NCBI GenBank assembly: GCA_027604665.1
Contig: JADGIZ010000520.1
Coordinates: forward strand, 1 to 12,425
DNA from: Polyrhizophydium stewartii
Taxonomy: Eukaryota > Chytridiomycota > Chytridiomycetes > Rhizophydiales
Direction: 5' to 3'
Length of the DNA stretch: 12,425 bases
The first letter of the stretch is position 1, and each line of letters starts with the position of its first letter. The notes beneath the pieces were generated by a model, which made no database searches, was not told the DNA's origin, and saw only the letters and a program-made list of their open reading frames with translations. Below, one piece after another: positions 1 to 9,700 of this stretch. Position numbers and translations under genes: made by a program.

Positions 1-46
1 TCCCCCGCCCCCGCCTCCGCATCGCGCTGCTGCGCCGCGCGGACAG
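1..46 (+). other. probable 3' end of an intron of the gelsolin gene
   Basis: The first 46 bases are C-rich and end in CAG just before the codons that match the conserved start of gelsolin repeat 2. Their translation (Ser/Pro/Ala/Cys-rich) does not resemble the linker before that repeat, so I read them as the tail of an intron with its acceptor at 45-46. The frame is open through this stretch, so an exon cannot be excluded. Confidence 0.6.
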
Positions 47-878
47 ACCTCCACGGCGTCGCCACGCAGTTCCGAGAGGTCCAGGGCTTCGAGTCCGACA
101 CCTTCCTGTCCTACTTCCCGCATCTGTTCGTGAGCGAGGGCGGCGTCGCGTCGGGCTTCAACCACGTCAAGCCAGAGGAGTACCGCCCGCGCCTGCTGCA
201 GGTCAAGGGCAAGAACAACAAGCTCATTGTGCGCGAGGTTCCGCGCACGCACGAGAGCCTCAACAGCGGCGACGTCTTCCTCGCCGACACCGGCCTGATC
301 ATCTACCAGTGGAACGGCTCGCGCTCCAACGGCCAGGAGAAGAACAAGGCCATGTCGTTCGCCAACGCCCTCGCCAGCGAGCGCAAAGTCGGCAAGGTTC
401 AGGTCTATGGTGCGTCTCGTCTGCGACTCGCCACGCTTTGGACTGCCAGGCGGGGCGTGTGCTGATGCCGCGATCTGCCGCAGACGAGGGCGACTCGGAC
501 GCCACGCCCTTCTGGGACGCCATTGGCGGCAGGGGCACCGTCATGTCTGCGGACGAAGGCGGCCGCGACTCGCAGGTGGCCACGGGCGACCGCAAGCTGT
601 ACCGCATCGACGACTCGACGGGCGAGCTGCGCATCTCGCTCGTTGCGACCAAGACAATCAAGCGCGCGCACTTTGAGACCACGGACGTGTACATCTTTGA
701 CGCCGTCAGCGAGGTCTACGTCTGGATGGGCGCCAAGGCCACCAAGAACGAGAAGGCGCGCGGCCTGCAGCTCGCCATGCGGTACCTCGTCACGGCCGGG
801 CGTCCCACGACGCTGCCGATCGTCCGCGTGCTCGAGGGCGGCGAGAGCCAGCCGTTCCTGTCCATGCTCGACCCGTAA
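47..878 (+). CDS. gelsolin/severin-family actin-binding protein, 3' part
   Basis: Exons are 47-409 and 484-878, joined across a 74-nt GT-AG intron (donor GTGCGT, phase 1); the 5' part lies outside the window. About 252 residues are visible. They begin with FREVQGFESDTFLSYFP and GGVASGFNHV, the hallmark of gelsolin repeat 2, followed by that repeat's core (SGDVFLADTG, YQWNGS, EKNKA). After the intron comes VYDEGD and then repeat 3 (TTDVYIFDAVSEVYVWMG, KNEKARGLQ, VLEGGE, PFLSML). The protein stops right after repeat 3, as in the three-repeat severin/fragmin/CapG class rather than six-repeat gelsolin. Members of this family bind, cap or sever actin filaments under Ca2+ control in the cytoplasm; activity here is inferred from homology. 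The second exon was chosen because it restores the family sequence exactly at the junction. The 3' end faces the hydrolase gene, 111 bases away. Confidence 0.93.
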
Positions 879-918
879 ATCCGCAAGATAGGCATCACCA
901 GCATCGCTCATTTGCGGC

Positions 919-938
919 CAATAAAGCGCCGTTTATTG
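919..938. terminator. back-to-back polyadenylation signals forming an inverted repeat
   Basis: AATAAA occurs on the + strand at 920-925, 41 bases after the gelsolin stop. AATAAA also occurs on the - strand at 937-932, 52 bases after the hydrolase stop. The two lie in a perfect 7-bp inverted repeat (caataaa / tttattg) separated by six bases. Each signal is at a normal distance from its own gene, so one 20-bp element can serve both convergent transcripts. Cleavage 10-30 bases beyond each hexamer would make the two mRNAs overlap at their 3' ends. Confidence 0.75.
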
Positions 939-989
939 TGCGCGCATTATCCGCTGAGCCCCACAGTTGGGTCTGCTGCCGCAGGCGGC

Positions 990-3415
990 TCAGGCAGCAA
1001 GGCCAAGATCCTTGGCAACCATGCTGGCACAGATCGGGTGGTAGAAGGACCGGTGCTCGAGGAACGTCTTCTTGGCGAGCTCGGCGCCGTTCTTGCACTT
1101 GTACAGCTCGCGATAAAGCGGGCGCACGTACTTCATGCGGCCGACCGAGCTGGCAAACGCCGTGACATGCGGAAAGATGCTCTCCATGCCGCTCTGCAGG
1201 CACAGTAGCTGCCAGCGCAGGCGCACCTCGCAGTTCGTGATCGAGGTCAGGTCATAGATGCGGTCCATGGCCTCGAGCGTGCTCACGGTGAAGGTGGGCT
1301 TCTGCGACAGCTTCTCGAGGAACATGACTGCCAACGGACCTCAATTGTCAGCAAGCGCATCTCAGCTGTTACGCTAGCGCGCACGGCGGGAACATGCGCA
1401 CCCTTCTGTGCCGAGTCAAAGGCAGCGAACTCGTCCTTGTTGAACTTGGGCGACGTCTCGTTGCGAGCAGCGTCCCAGCGGTTGGCGAGGTCTTCGCACG
1501 AGCGAGCAAGTGAGGGGTCGAACTCGTTCAGGACAACGGGCATGCCCGGCTTGTAGAACCACGAGTCCCAGTCGACCGACTTGAGCTGCGGAATCTTGGA
1601 GCCGCCGTCGATCTTCTCAAAGTACTCGAACATGAACGCCTTGAAGTCGGCGGTCGTGATGGACTTGTGCGAGAATCGCTCAACATGCGCTGACCGCCAC
1701 GCAATCAAAGCGTCAGCTTGATCCCGAGTCTGAGCAAGCGCTCATGCTCCGACAGACCCACCCTTGAGATACGGCTCAAAGACGGCCGGACCGCCAACCA
1801 GCTTCTCGAGGTAGAACAGGAAATTGAAGCCCTTCTCGTACGGCACAGACGAGAACCTGTAAAAGCAATGTCAGCGAGCGCTGCCGGCTTTCTCAGCCGC
1901 CGCCCAGACGCACGTGTCGTCGGGGTCTTGGCCGTCCATCTTGGGGCACAGGCACGAGTACTCGGGGTGGCCCGTCTGCTCGTAGCGCTCGACGGCATCC
2001 TTGAGCTCACCAAAGCCGATGATGGCGTCAAAGTGGCGAGTCGCCTCGCCGTGTAGGCGGCCGAGGATCTTGCGCTCAATGAAGACCGTGAAGCCCTCGT
2101 TGAGCCAAAAGTGTTCCTGTGCACGCCAGCAGGCGTCAGCCAGGCCGGCAAGCGAGTCTCGAGCAGCACGCATCGCGCACCCAGCTCTGGGTCGTCACGA
2201 GGTTGCCCATCCAGCTGTGCGCAATCTCGTGCGCAACAACGTCGACAAGCGAACGGTCGCCCGCAAGCAGCGTCGGCGTCACGAACGTCAGGCACGGGTT
2301 CTCCATGCCGCCAAACGGGAACGACGCCGGCAGCAGCAGCAGATCATAGACGCCCCAGACATAGGGCGTCAGCAGATCCTCGCCCGTCTTGATAAACGTC
2401 TCGGTGTCCGCAAACTCCCAGGCGGCGGCCTCGACGACCTCGGGCTCCGACCACACGGTGGACCGCGGGCCAACACGCTTGCCGTGGATGTTGCCGACGG
2501 CAATGGCAATCAGGTACGACGGGATGGCGATCTTCTGCTCAAACTTGAACAGCTTGGTGCCGGACGCAGCGCCGGGCGCCTCGCCGGCGGGCACAGCGCT
2601 CATGAGCGCGCGCAGCTGCTCGGACACGGTGATCTCGGCCGAGTACGTGTGCTTGACGCCGGGGGTGTCCTGTTGCCTCGTCGCGGTCAGCGCCAAGGCG
2701 GTCGCGCCAACTCAGCGCAGCGCGAGCGACGCACCTGGCAGGGAAGCAGGCTGCGAGCGTGGATCGCCTGGCGAGCGCGCGGGGACAGCGGCGACAGCGC
2801 ACACCCGAGGCATGCGCAGGCGGAGCATCGGCGTCGGGGTCAGCGGAGACCAGCCAGCACGCCGCGAACCACCACGAACCTGGCATTGCGAGAACAGATA
2901 GGGGTGCTTCTTGCCGACGGTCTGCGCGGGCTCGAGCCACTGCACGGCCGTGCACTTGGCCGTGGTCGAGTAGGCGATGCGCACTACGAGCTCCTCACCG
3001 GCAGCGGCCACACGACCAAAGCGCACCGTCAGCGGCGAGCCGAACGGCTCAGAGCGCGGAGCGACGGCGAACTGCGTCGCCGAGGGATCGCGGGCCGGCG
3101 GATGGGCCCAGAGTCAGCGTCCGAGAGTGCGAGTCGAGGAGGGCTGCACGGTGCGGCAGCGCGAGAGGACGCGGAGCAGCGGCCCGCGCGCACCTCGAGG
3201 TTCGCTCCGGCGAGCGTGACGCCGTGGACGTCGATGAAAGACGAGTCGAAGACGACATGGTCGGTCGGCGCGACGATGCGCACGGTGTGCTCGACGGCGC
3301 CGCGGAAGACCTTGGCGCCAAAGTCGGCGGCGAGCACCAGGTGCGAGTGGCGCACGGCGGCCTGGTGGGTGTTGGCGAACGAGTTGGGGTCGGTCGGGCA
3401 CAGCGGGAGAGGCAT
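990..3415 (-). CDS. leukotriene A4 hydrolase / M1-family zinc aminopeptidase
   Basis: Eight exons in transcript order: 3415-3194, 3071-2880, 2767-2735, 2669-2181, 2116-1914, 1856-1762, 1689-1402, 1327-990. Together they make 619 residues (human LTA4H is 611). All introns are GT-AG, 57-122 nt, and every junction restores the family sequence. From the ATG at 3415 the layout is an N-terminal beta domain, [17 protein letters not shown] (about 136-152), the GGMENP aminopeptidase motif (269-274), zinc site H296-E297-x-x-H300 with E319, proton donor Y386 in VPYEKG, D378, and the carboxylate-binding R571/K573 in GRMK. The catalytic set is therefore complete. Known family roles are removal of N-terminal residues from small peptides and, in animals, hydrolysis of the LTA4 epoxide. 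The human suicide-inactivation tyrosine (Y378) is replaced by F381. The frame stays open upstream with ATGs at 3538, 3550 and 3556; from 3538 it adds 41 basic, Ala/Arg/Pro-rich residues lacking acidic ones, like a mitochondrial presequence. Confidence 0.95.
2735..2767 (-). other. 33-nt micro-exon of the LTA4 hydrolase gene
   Basis: This phase 0-0 exon encodes exactly eleven residues, [11 protein letters not shown], a very conserved piece of the M1/LTA4H active-site region. It is flanked by a 112-nt intron upstream (2879-2768, donor GTTCGT) and a 65-nt intron downstream (2734-2670, donor GTGCGT). Skipping it would keep the reading frame but delete conserved active-site sequence. Confidence 0.88.
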
Positions 3416-3543
3416 CGCGATGTGGGGGGAAGCAGCCGTCGCGGCCTTGGCGGGCGGAGCGGCCTTGGCGGCGGCTGGCACGGTCGCGAGCAGCCTGCGC
3501 GCCGCGAGGGCGGCTGGCGGCGGACGGCGAGGCAGCATCGGAA

Positions 3544-3561
3544 CGGGCATGCGCATGCCCG
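3544..3561. repeat. 18-bp perfect palindrome in the divergent region
   Basis: The sequence cgggcatgcgcatgcccg equals its own reverse complement. It supplies two ATGs on each strand (+ at 3549 and 3555, - at 3556 and 3550), all in frame with the respective gene. It could be a site for a dimeric transcription factor, or it could lie in one gene's first codons. Confidence 0.6.
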
Positions 3562-3673
3562 CGGCGGGCGGCGGGATGCGGGCCGTGCGGGCAGCGGCAC
3601 GCAACAGCGAGGGCCGCATCTGGCGGCAAGCCGCCGATCGCACCAGACCCGCCTCGGATCTCGACCCTCTCGA

Positions 3674-3701
3674 GCATCGCGTGGCGGCTCCGCCGCGATG
3701 C
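3674..3701. repeat. GC-rich hairpin upstream of the cyclase-like gene
   Basis: Arms gcatcgc and gcgatgc (7 bp) enclose a second stem ggcgg/ccgcc, with a two-base bulge and a minimal loop. It ends 51 bases before the ATG at 3753. It contains an ATG at 3698 out of frame with that start, so a leader covering it would carry an upstream open frame. Confidence 0.5.
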
Positions 3702-3752
3702 AACGGCCGCCCGACCGTCGGCACCTTCTTTCCCGCCGAGGCCGCAATCTCG

Positions 3753-6700
3753 ATGCAGGGCGAAGCGCATCTGCCCAAGTTCGTGTCCAAGCAGGTCCGT
3801 GCGCTCTGCAAGCGGCGGCAGGCGACGCAGCAGCGGCACGCCGGAGGCGGCGCATCCGCTGGAGGCGGCATCGCGACTCGGCGCAACTCGGTCCGCGCCG
3901 GCGGCGCCGTCGGCAGCATGATCTCGCTGGGCCGCATCCGTCCGCAGCAATCCGCGTCGCTGCGCGAAAGCCTCGCCGACGGATATCCGAGCCTGCTCGG
4001 CAGCTCAGAGAGCGTCGGCGAGTCGCTCTCGTCCGACCTCGGCGACATGACGGAGCCGCCCGAGATCGAGGAGACCGCCGGGGCGTGCGCCGTCATCGAA
4101 ATCGTCGGATATAGCGCTCTCATCGAGACTCTCGGCCAGCGCGGAAACGTGCCATCGCAGCTCGTCGCTCGCTCGCTCGAAAGCTACTTCAGCAAGGTTG
4201 GTGACTTGCAGGCTCTCCCTGCATGCAGGCCCCCTTCAGCTGCACGCGGCGTCTCGCAAAACGCCCACACGCCACTGCATCGACAGACGAGCAAGGGCCG
4301 GTCACCTGCTTGCTCTCCTGCGATGCCTGGCTCGTGGCTCAGCCTGGCGCATCTCGAGCATGCCGGCACCCTGTTCGCGAGTCAGAGCCCGAAAGATGCT
4401 GAACGAAAGAGCGACAGCCTGCACGGCTCAAACTGCGCAGTGCGTATTTGGCTTGCTGACACCAACGCACTGCGCACTTGTGCGATCCAGATTATTGACA
4501 TTATCGAGGACTGCCATGGTGACGTCGTGAAGTAAGCCATCAATCTTGGGAAGGGCTCCACCGGCCAAAGATTCATGGTGTGCGTCATTGTCGCTGACTT
4601 CCCCCACGCTCGCAGAATGGTCGGTGACACGCTGGTCGTGTGCTGGCGATGCAACGAACTCGACGTCGAGTCGCAGTTTGTCACCACAGCTACCAGAATG
4701 TCCGGCGGAAACGAGTCTCCGAATGGACAGAATGGCAGCAGCCGATTCGACGGCAATCGCACAACCAAAATTGTCAGCAGCGACGACGACGAAGAAGAGA
4801 ACGAGGAAGTCGATTACTTCATGGGAGACTCGCACGAGTTCAAACCCAAGCACACGGCTGTCTCAGATACAATTATGACGGCCGTCATGTGCTGCATGAT
4901 GTGCATCAACTTTCTGAGCCAGTCCGAGATCTGGGCGCTCGAAGACATCTCGCCCGAGTTCACGGGACTCAAGTTTGTCGCCCGCTGCGCAGTCGGTGCC
5001 GGCAGCATCATCGACTCGCACGTGGGCGTGCGCGGCATCCGCATGGACAACATCCTGATAGGTGCCGCATACAGCTATGCGCTCGAATGCACCAAGGACG
5101 CGATCCAACCTGGGGAGGTGGCGCTGCACACGAGCGCAACAGACGTTGTCGCCAGCCGCCTCAGAACTCACAACATTGCGTTCACGCAGCGGGGGCCGCA
5201 TGCATATGTGCTCGACCAGCCGCCAGCGGGCCTGAGCGAGTTGCAGAGCAGTATGCGGCTGTATGTTGACAGCATCGTCTACGCCGACGTTCCCGTCGAC
5301 GCCAACGCGGCAACGACCTTGCTCGAGAACTACATCTCAGACGGCGCCGCATTTTACCTGCGCTCGCTGCGGCGGCAGCGCCGCGGACTGTCCATGTTCA
5401 GCGGCAACTGGACGCGCACGACCGTGATTGCGATCCGATTCATGCAGGCCCTTGGAACCATCACGACTCACAGGGTCGGGTCGTCGCTCCCACCGCAGCA
5501 GTCGCCCATCATCAGCGCCAGCGACGCCCTCGAGTACTCAAAGGAAGTCCAGAAACTACTCGCCATCGTGATCAAGAACTGCCGATCATACAACATGATT
5601 CTACATCGCGTCATGGCACATGCAGATAGCTCGCTGACCATTCTATGCGCCATTGGCGGAGTGTGGTCCGGAAACGAAAAGGTGCCGTTGGATATCTTAC
5701 ATCAATTTGCCGAGTGCATTGGCCGGCTGACATTTATGGTCAAGGAACGCGAGATGCATGCAGTCAAGATGGCGCTGTCAACGCGCGATGCCTTGAGCCG
5801 CAGCATCCTGCGCGGCGAGGCAAAAGTCAACTTTCTGATTTCATCCAACACGGCTTACGAGGGTCTGCTCATCAACCGCCATCGGTGCGACTTTCGGCTT
5901 GTCGGCGAGTTCATCAACAAAGTAGAGGAAACGGTGGGGCTTGATACAGCAAGCGACACGCACAGAGTCGCGTCTGCTGATATCATATGCTTTGAATCGC
6001 CAGCTGCGGACCGTCACGTCATCGCGTTCCATCATCGTTGACTCGGCAACGTACAAAGCTTGCCAGTCAACGCATCTTGCCGGATACTTTTACCCGTCAT
6101 CACTGCGGCTTGTTGCCATCGAGATGACGACAATGCCAGCGTCTCTCAAAGAGACGCGTTCCAGCCGCTGCCAAGAGGGATCGCCGGATGATCCTTGCCA
6201 GATGTACGAAGTCGCCCCAAAGTCATCGACTATCCCCACGTCAAAGACATTTTCGCGCTTCCAGGATCTGTCCGCAACTGCACCTGCCAAAGACTCGCTG
6301 GCGTTCCGCGAGGAAATCGAGAAGGTCCATAGAGCGTGCCTTGCCGCCTCCAACACCAAAGATCACATCACGATTATGATCGAAGGGTCGCAAGGTGGGG
6401 CACGCGCTTGTGCGAGTTACAGAAAGGCGGAAGCGCCGACGCTGACAATCGTCCACACGCTCAGGCTCAGGGAAGACCTTCTTGGTGAATCGCGCCAGGA
6501 CGATTCTTGACAAGATGGGCTTTGCCATGTGCGTCTCCGAGGCCCACGAGCATGAGAGCTACCGGCATCCGTTGTATCCGTACACCCTCATTGTGCCGCA
6601 GCTTCTAGATCTCATCGAAATGATTGACTCTCGGCCCGAATGCAGCGTCAACAACAGCAAAGATGCACGCGCCGCATTCAAGGCTGGGTCGGCGAGTGCC

Positions 6701-9700
6701 ATGTCCTTTTCGGCAAAGCGCGGCGGGATGAATGCGACTAGCGCGAGGCCGCAGAGTGCCATAACCCAGCTGGGCCACTCTATGTTTGGTGTGCCGCGCA
6801 GCATCTTGCCCAAGCTCGCCGTATCCGGCAATTCTTTTGGCAGCGTAGAGAGCAACAGCATCAAGGGGTCCAATCCGAGCATGCAACAGCCGCAAGAGAA
6901 ACCCGGCGTGTCGCCTGCGACAAATAAGGCGCGATTCAAGTTTGCCAAGTTCATCAAGAGCCGCAACAAGGCCAAGGTCGCCCCGCTCGAAACAAACTCC
7001 GGGAGCCTGCTTGGAGAAAAATCTGCTTTCAGAGGCGACGAGATTTCAAGCGTCATGTTCTCCGATGTGCAGACCCGCCGAGCGCAGATTGGGCTGGCGC
7101 TCGGTGCGAGCATCAACGGCGGAGGCCTTGGCGCCAGTAGCATGGGCGGCGCCATGCACGCCTCGCTGACAGAGACACTCCGAAATTGCCTACTCAAGGC
7201 CGGCGAGGATCCCGACGCAACTCTGCCGCTGCTCAATGTCGTAATCCTGCCCGAGATTGCCGAGACCAAGGAGACCAAGAACCTAGGCCCCGACGGCCGC
7301 ACATATCTCCTCGCTGGCTTGATTGTTCGCTTCATCAAGCTGATCACGCAAACCACGAGTCTCGCTATCATCATCGACGACGTGCAGTGGATGGATTCCG
7401 CAAGCTGGCAAATCACCATGCAGATCATCCGTCGATGCGAGAAAGCGCTCGTGCTTTTGGCGGGGTCGTCGACCAACGACTATCGCGGCACGCTCATGTC
7501 TCAGGTCAAGGAGATGAACCAGACCGAGACCATTGAGCTTCGCGGCTGGACCACGGGCGATGTTGAGCGGTACCTCAACTTTATCTTTGGCGAGCGAGCG
7601 AGACGCGTCGATAAGGAGATCATTGACTCCGTCAAGTCCGTCTGCGAGGGTACACCCGCACACATTGAGTGCATGGGCCAGTTCCTGATCGACTTCAATT
7701 GCCTCGGGTGCAGCGCCGGCGAGGTGACCCCGATAATCGACACGAGCGAGTTTGAATTCCGGCTGCCCAGCTCGTTTGCCAGCCTGATCCTGTGGCAGTA
7801 TGACAGCCTGCGGTCGAAAGAATTCCAACGGTTTCTGCGGTGCGCCGCAACAGTGGGCAGGTTCTTTTCTCTCGAAGAGGTCGCGGCCATCTGGAATGAG
7901 GCGGGGACCACTAATCCCGCTGTGCCTGGGCAGTCGGATGACTTTTCGCGGCAGGCGTCTGTGCAGCGGCTCGCTGCGCTGGTGCAGATCTACGACACAT
8001 ACGGCATGATTGAGCAGCGCGTGATCGAGGAGCAGTTTATGGATCCCAACTACCCGTTCCGCACCACGTATGCATTCCATCACAGCGCCACGCGCGAGAT
8101 CATTTACAACGAGCGCATGAGCGAGCCCGAGCGCAAGGCTCGTCATCTCAAGCTTATCCGCTTCTACGAGCGGCAGCTCACTGACGATACCGAGGCCATC
8201 TACATCCCACTCATCTGCTTCCACCACCGCGGCGCCGCGCTCTCTGACCGTACCTCGGTCCTAAAGCGCATCCAGTATATGGTGATGCTGGGCAACTACC
8301 TGTGCATGGTTGCAGAGGCCTTTATTGAGACGCGCGAAGTCTTCAACGAGATCGAGAACATTGTCTCCGAGTTCAATCTGGCCGACGATCTCGGATCATC
8401 CATTATCAGCGAGCTGCACGTGCGTCTCGGCGCAGCGCACAGCCACGGCATCTCTGACCAGATCAGCAAGGTGCAGGGACTCAAGCATCTACTCATTGCC
8501 ATCAATCTGCTCGACTTTGCGTGGCCAAAGACGGATACTGAGTGGTGGACCATGGTGTGGCTCCAGGGGATCATGTGGGGATGCAACAACATCATCGGGA
8601 AGCACGCCAAGCCGCGCACGCACAAGCCCAACAAGCTCATGGTGGCGCTTGGCCGCGAGCGGTACTCGATGAACAAGTACCTTGACCGCCTCGAACGGCT
8701 CGAGCCTGTGCTCGACTTGATGTCGCGGCACCTGTTTGAGACCGATGCCCGCCTGCGCGACCAAATCGGATGCGACCTGTTGTGTCTCAATGTCGCCTTC
8801 AGCCTCGGGCGGCACGTTTCCAAGGCGCGCATCCGCCTGCTGACGAGCATGGCGCTCAAGTTCTGGTTCGCGGGACACCTGAAGCTGGCGCTGTTTATTG
8901 CCGAGCGCTGCAAGCTCTTGCAGGACCAGCTGGGCGAGGAAGCGGAGGATCCGCTGACGCTTGCGTCGAGCACGTCGTTCCTGACCGCATGCGGGCGGTG
9001 GAAGGACGCTCGAAAATGGGCGATTCGCGGCATGGACGTGTGCCAGAGAGTTGGTGCGTGCGTTCTCGGCGGCAGTTGAATCTCTCTCGGCGTATCCCCC
9101 CATTCCGTGGCTGACGTTCAGATTGTGCTGTCAGGCGACCTCAACGGCTGGCTAATCTGCAGTCATCAGCGGTGCTTCATGCTTATCTACGACGGCAAGT
9201 TCAAGGAGGCGCTCGAGCTCGAGAAGCTGCGCGGCCACGAGTCGCGCATGAACGGGGCGAGCTTTGGCGCGCTGTGGTCCGACGCCGGTAAGCTCGTCTC
9301 TCGCACACAACGCACTGCATGCTGCCGCGGCGAGGATGCTGAAAACATGTGTGCACTTTCCGCCCGCCAGTCGTTGCGCAAATCCTGCTGCTGCAGGGCG
9401 ACACACTCGCTGCGCTGCGGTCGCGCATCGACATGGACAGGCACTACAAGCTCGTGCCGCCGCAGCTGCGCGCGCAGTTCCAAGGGATCTTTGCGCAGCT
9501 CGAGCTTGTCGACGGCAACTTTGACGCATGCCTGGGGTGCATCGAGCGCGTGATTGAGCTGATTCCAAAGATCCACTACTCCAACAACCAGGTCTTTTAC
9601 GGCGTGCTACTCGGCGTTTTGGCAATGTACTCGATGATCGAGCGCAACACGGTGGCGCTCATCCGCCCTCGCCGCGCGCAGCGGTCGCTCACGAGCAGAT

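Larger units (their letters stand above)
3416..3752. promoter_or_regulatory. divergent 5' region between hydrolase and cyclase-like genes
   Basis: This stretch separates the innermost likely start codons of two divergent genes and should contain both promoters and leaders. It has no TATA-like or other AT-rich box. It holds an 18-bp perfect palindrome (3544-3561), a small inverted repeat ggcggc-aa-gccgcc (3620-3633) and a longer hairpin (3674-3701). Both strands are open: on - it extends the hydrolase N-terminus, on + it extends the cyclase-like N-terminus with in-frame ATGs at 3420, 3549, 3555 and 3576. The - extension looks more protein-like, so part of the region (3416-3538) may be coding. 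Confidence 0.5.

Noticed and set aside
2001..3752. Very long + strand open frame running through the hydrolase gene into the cyclase-like gene
   Set aside because: Within 2001-3415 the opposite strand encodes a complete LTA4 hydrolase with all motifs, and the + translation is Arg/Ala-rich without family resemblance. Only the part from about 3753 onward reads as protein.
3029..4123. Long - strand open frame of about 364 residues
   Set aside because: Only the 3194-3415 part (possibly to 3556) is hydrolase exon. The rest is antisense to cyclase-like exon 1 and promoter, an effect of high GC.
5922..5949. 28-nt intron or frameshift in the cyclase-like gene
   Set aside because: Intron 5922-6003 (82 nt) explains the frame change with normal size, a branch motif and better spacing of conserved residues; no mutation is needed.
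7283..8227. 314-residue open frame on the - strand
   Set aside because: It lies opposite the NTPase exon, whose + translation carries Walker B and family features; this is a shadow frame.
9054..9121. Alternative acceptor at 9121 with donor GTTGGT at 9050
   Set aside because: It keeps the frame but needs a weaker donor. GTGCGT at 9054 with the acceptor at 9134 gives VGDLNGW with canonical sites. The alternative adds only a few residues and stays possible.
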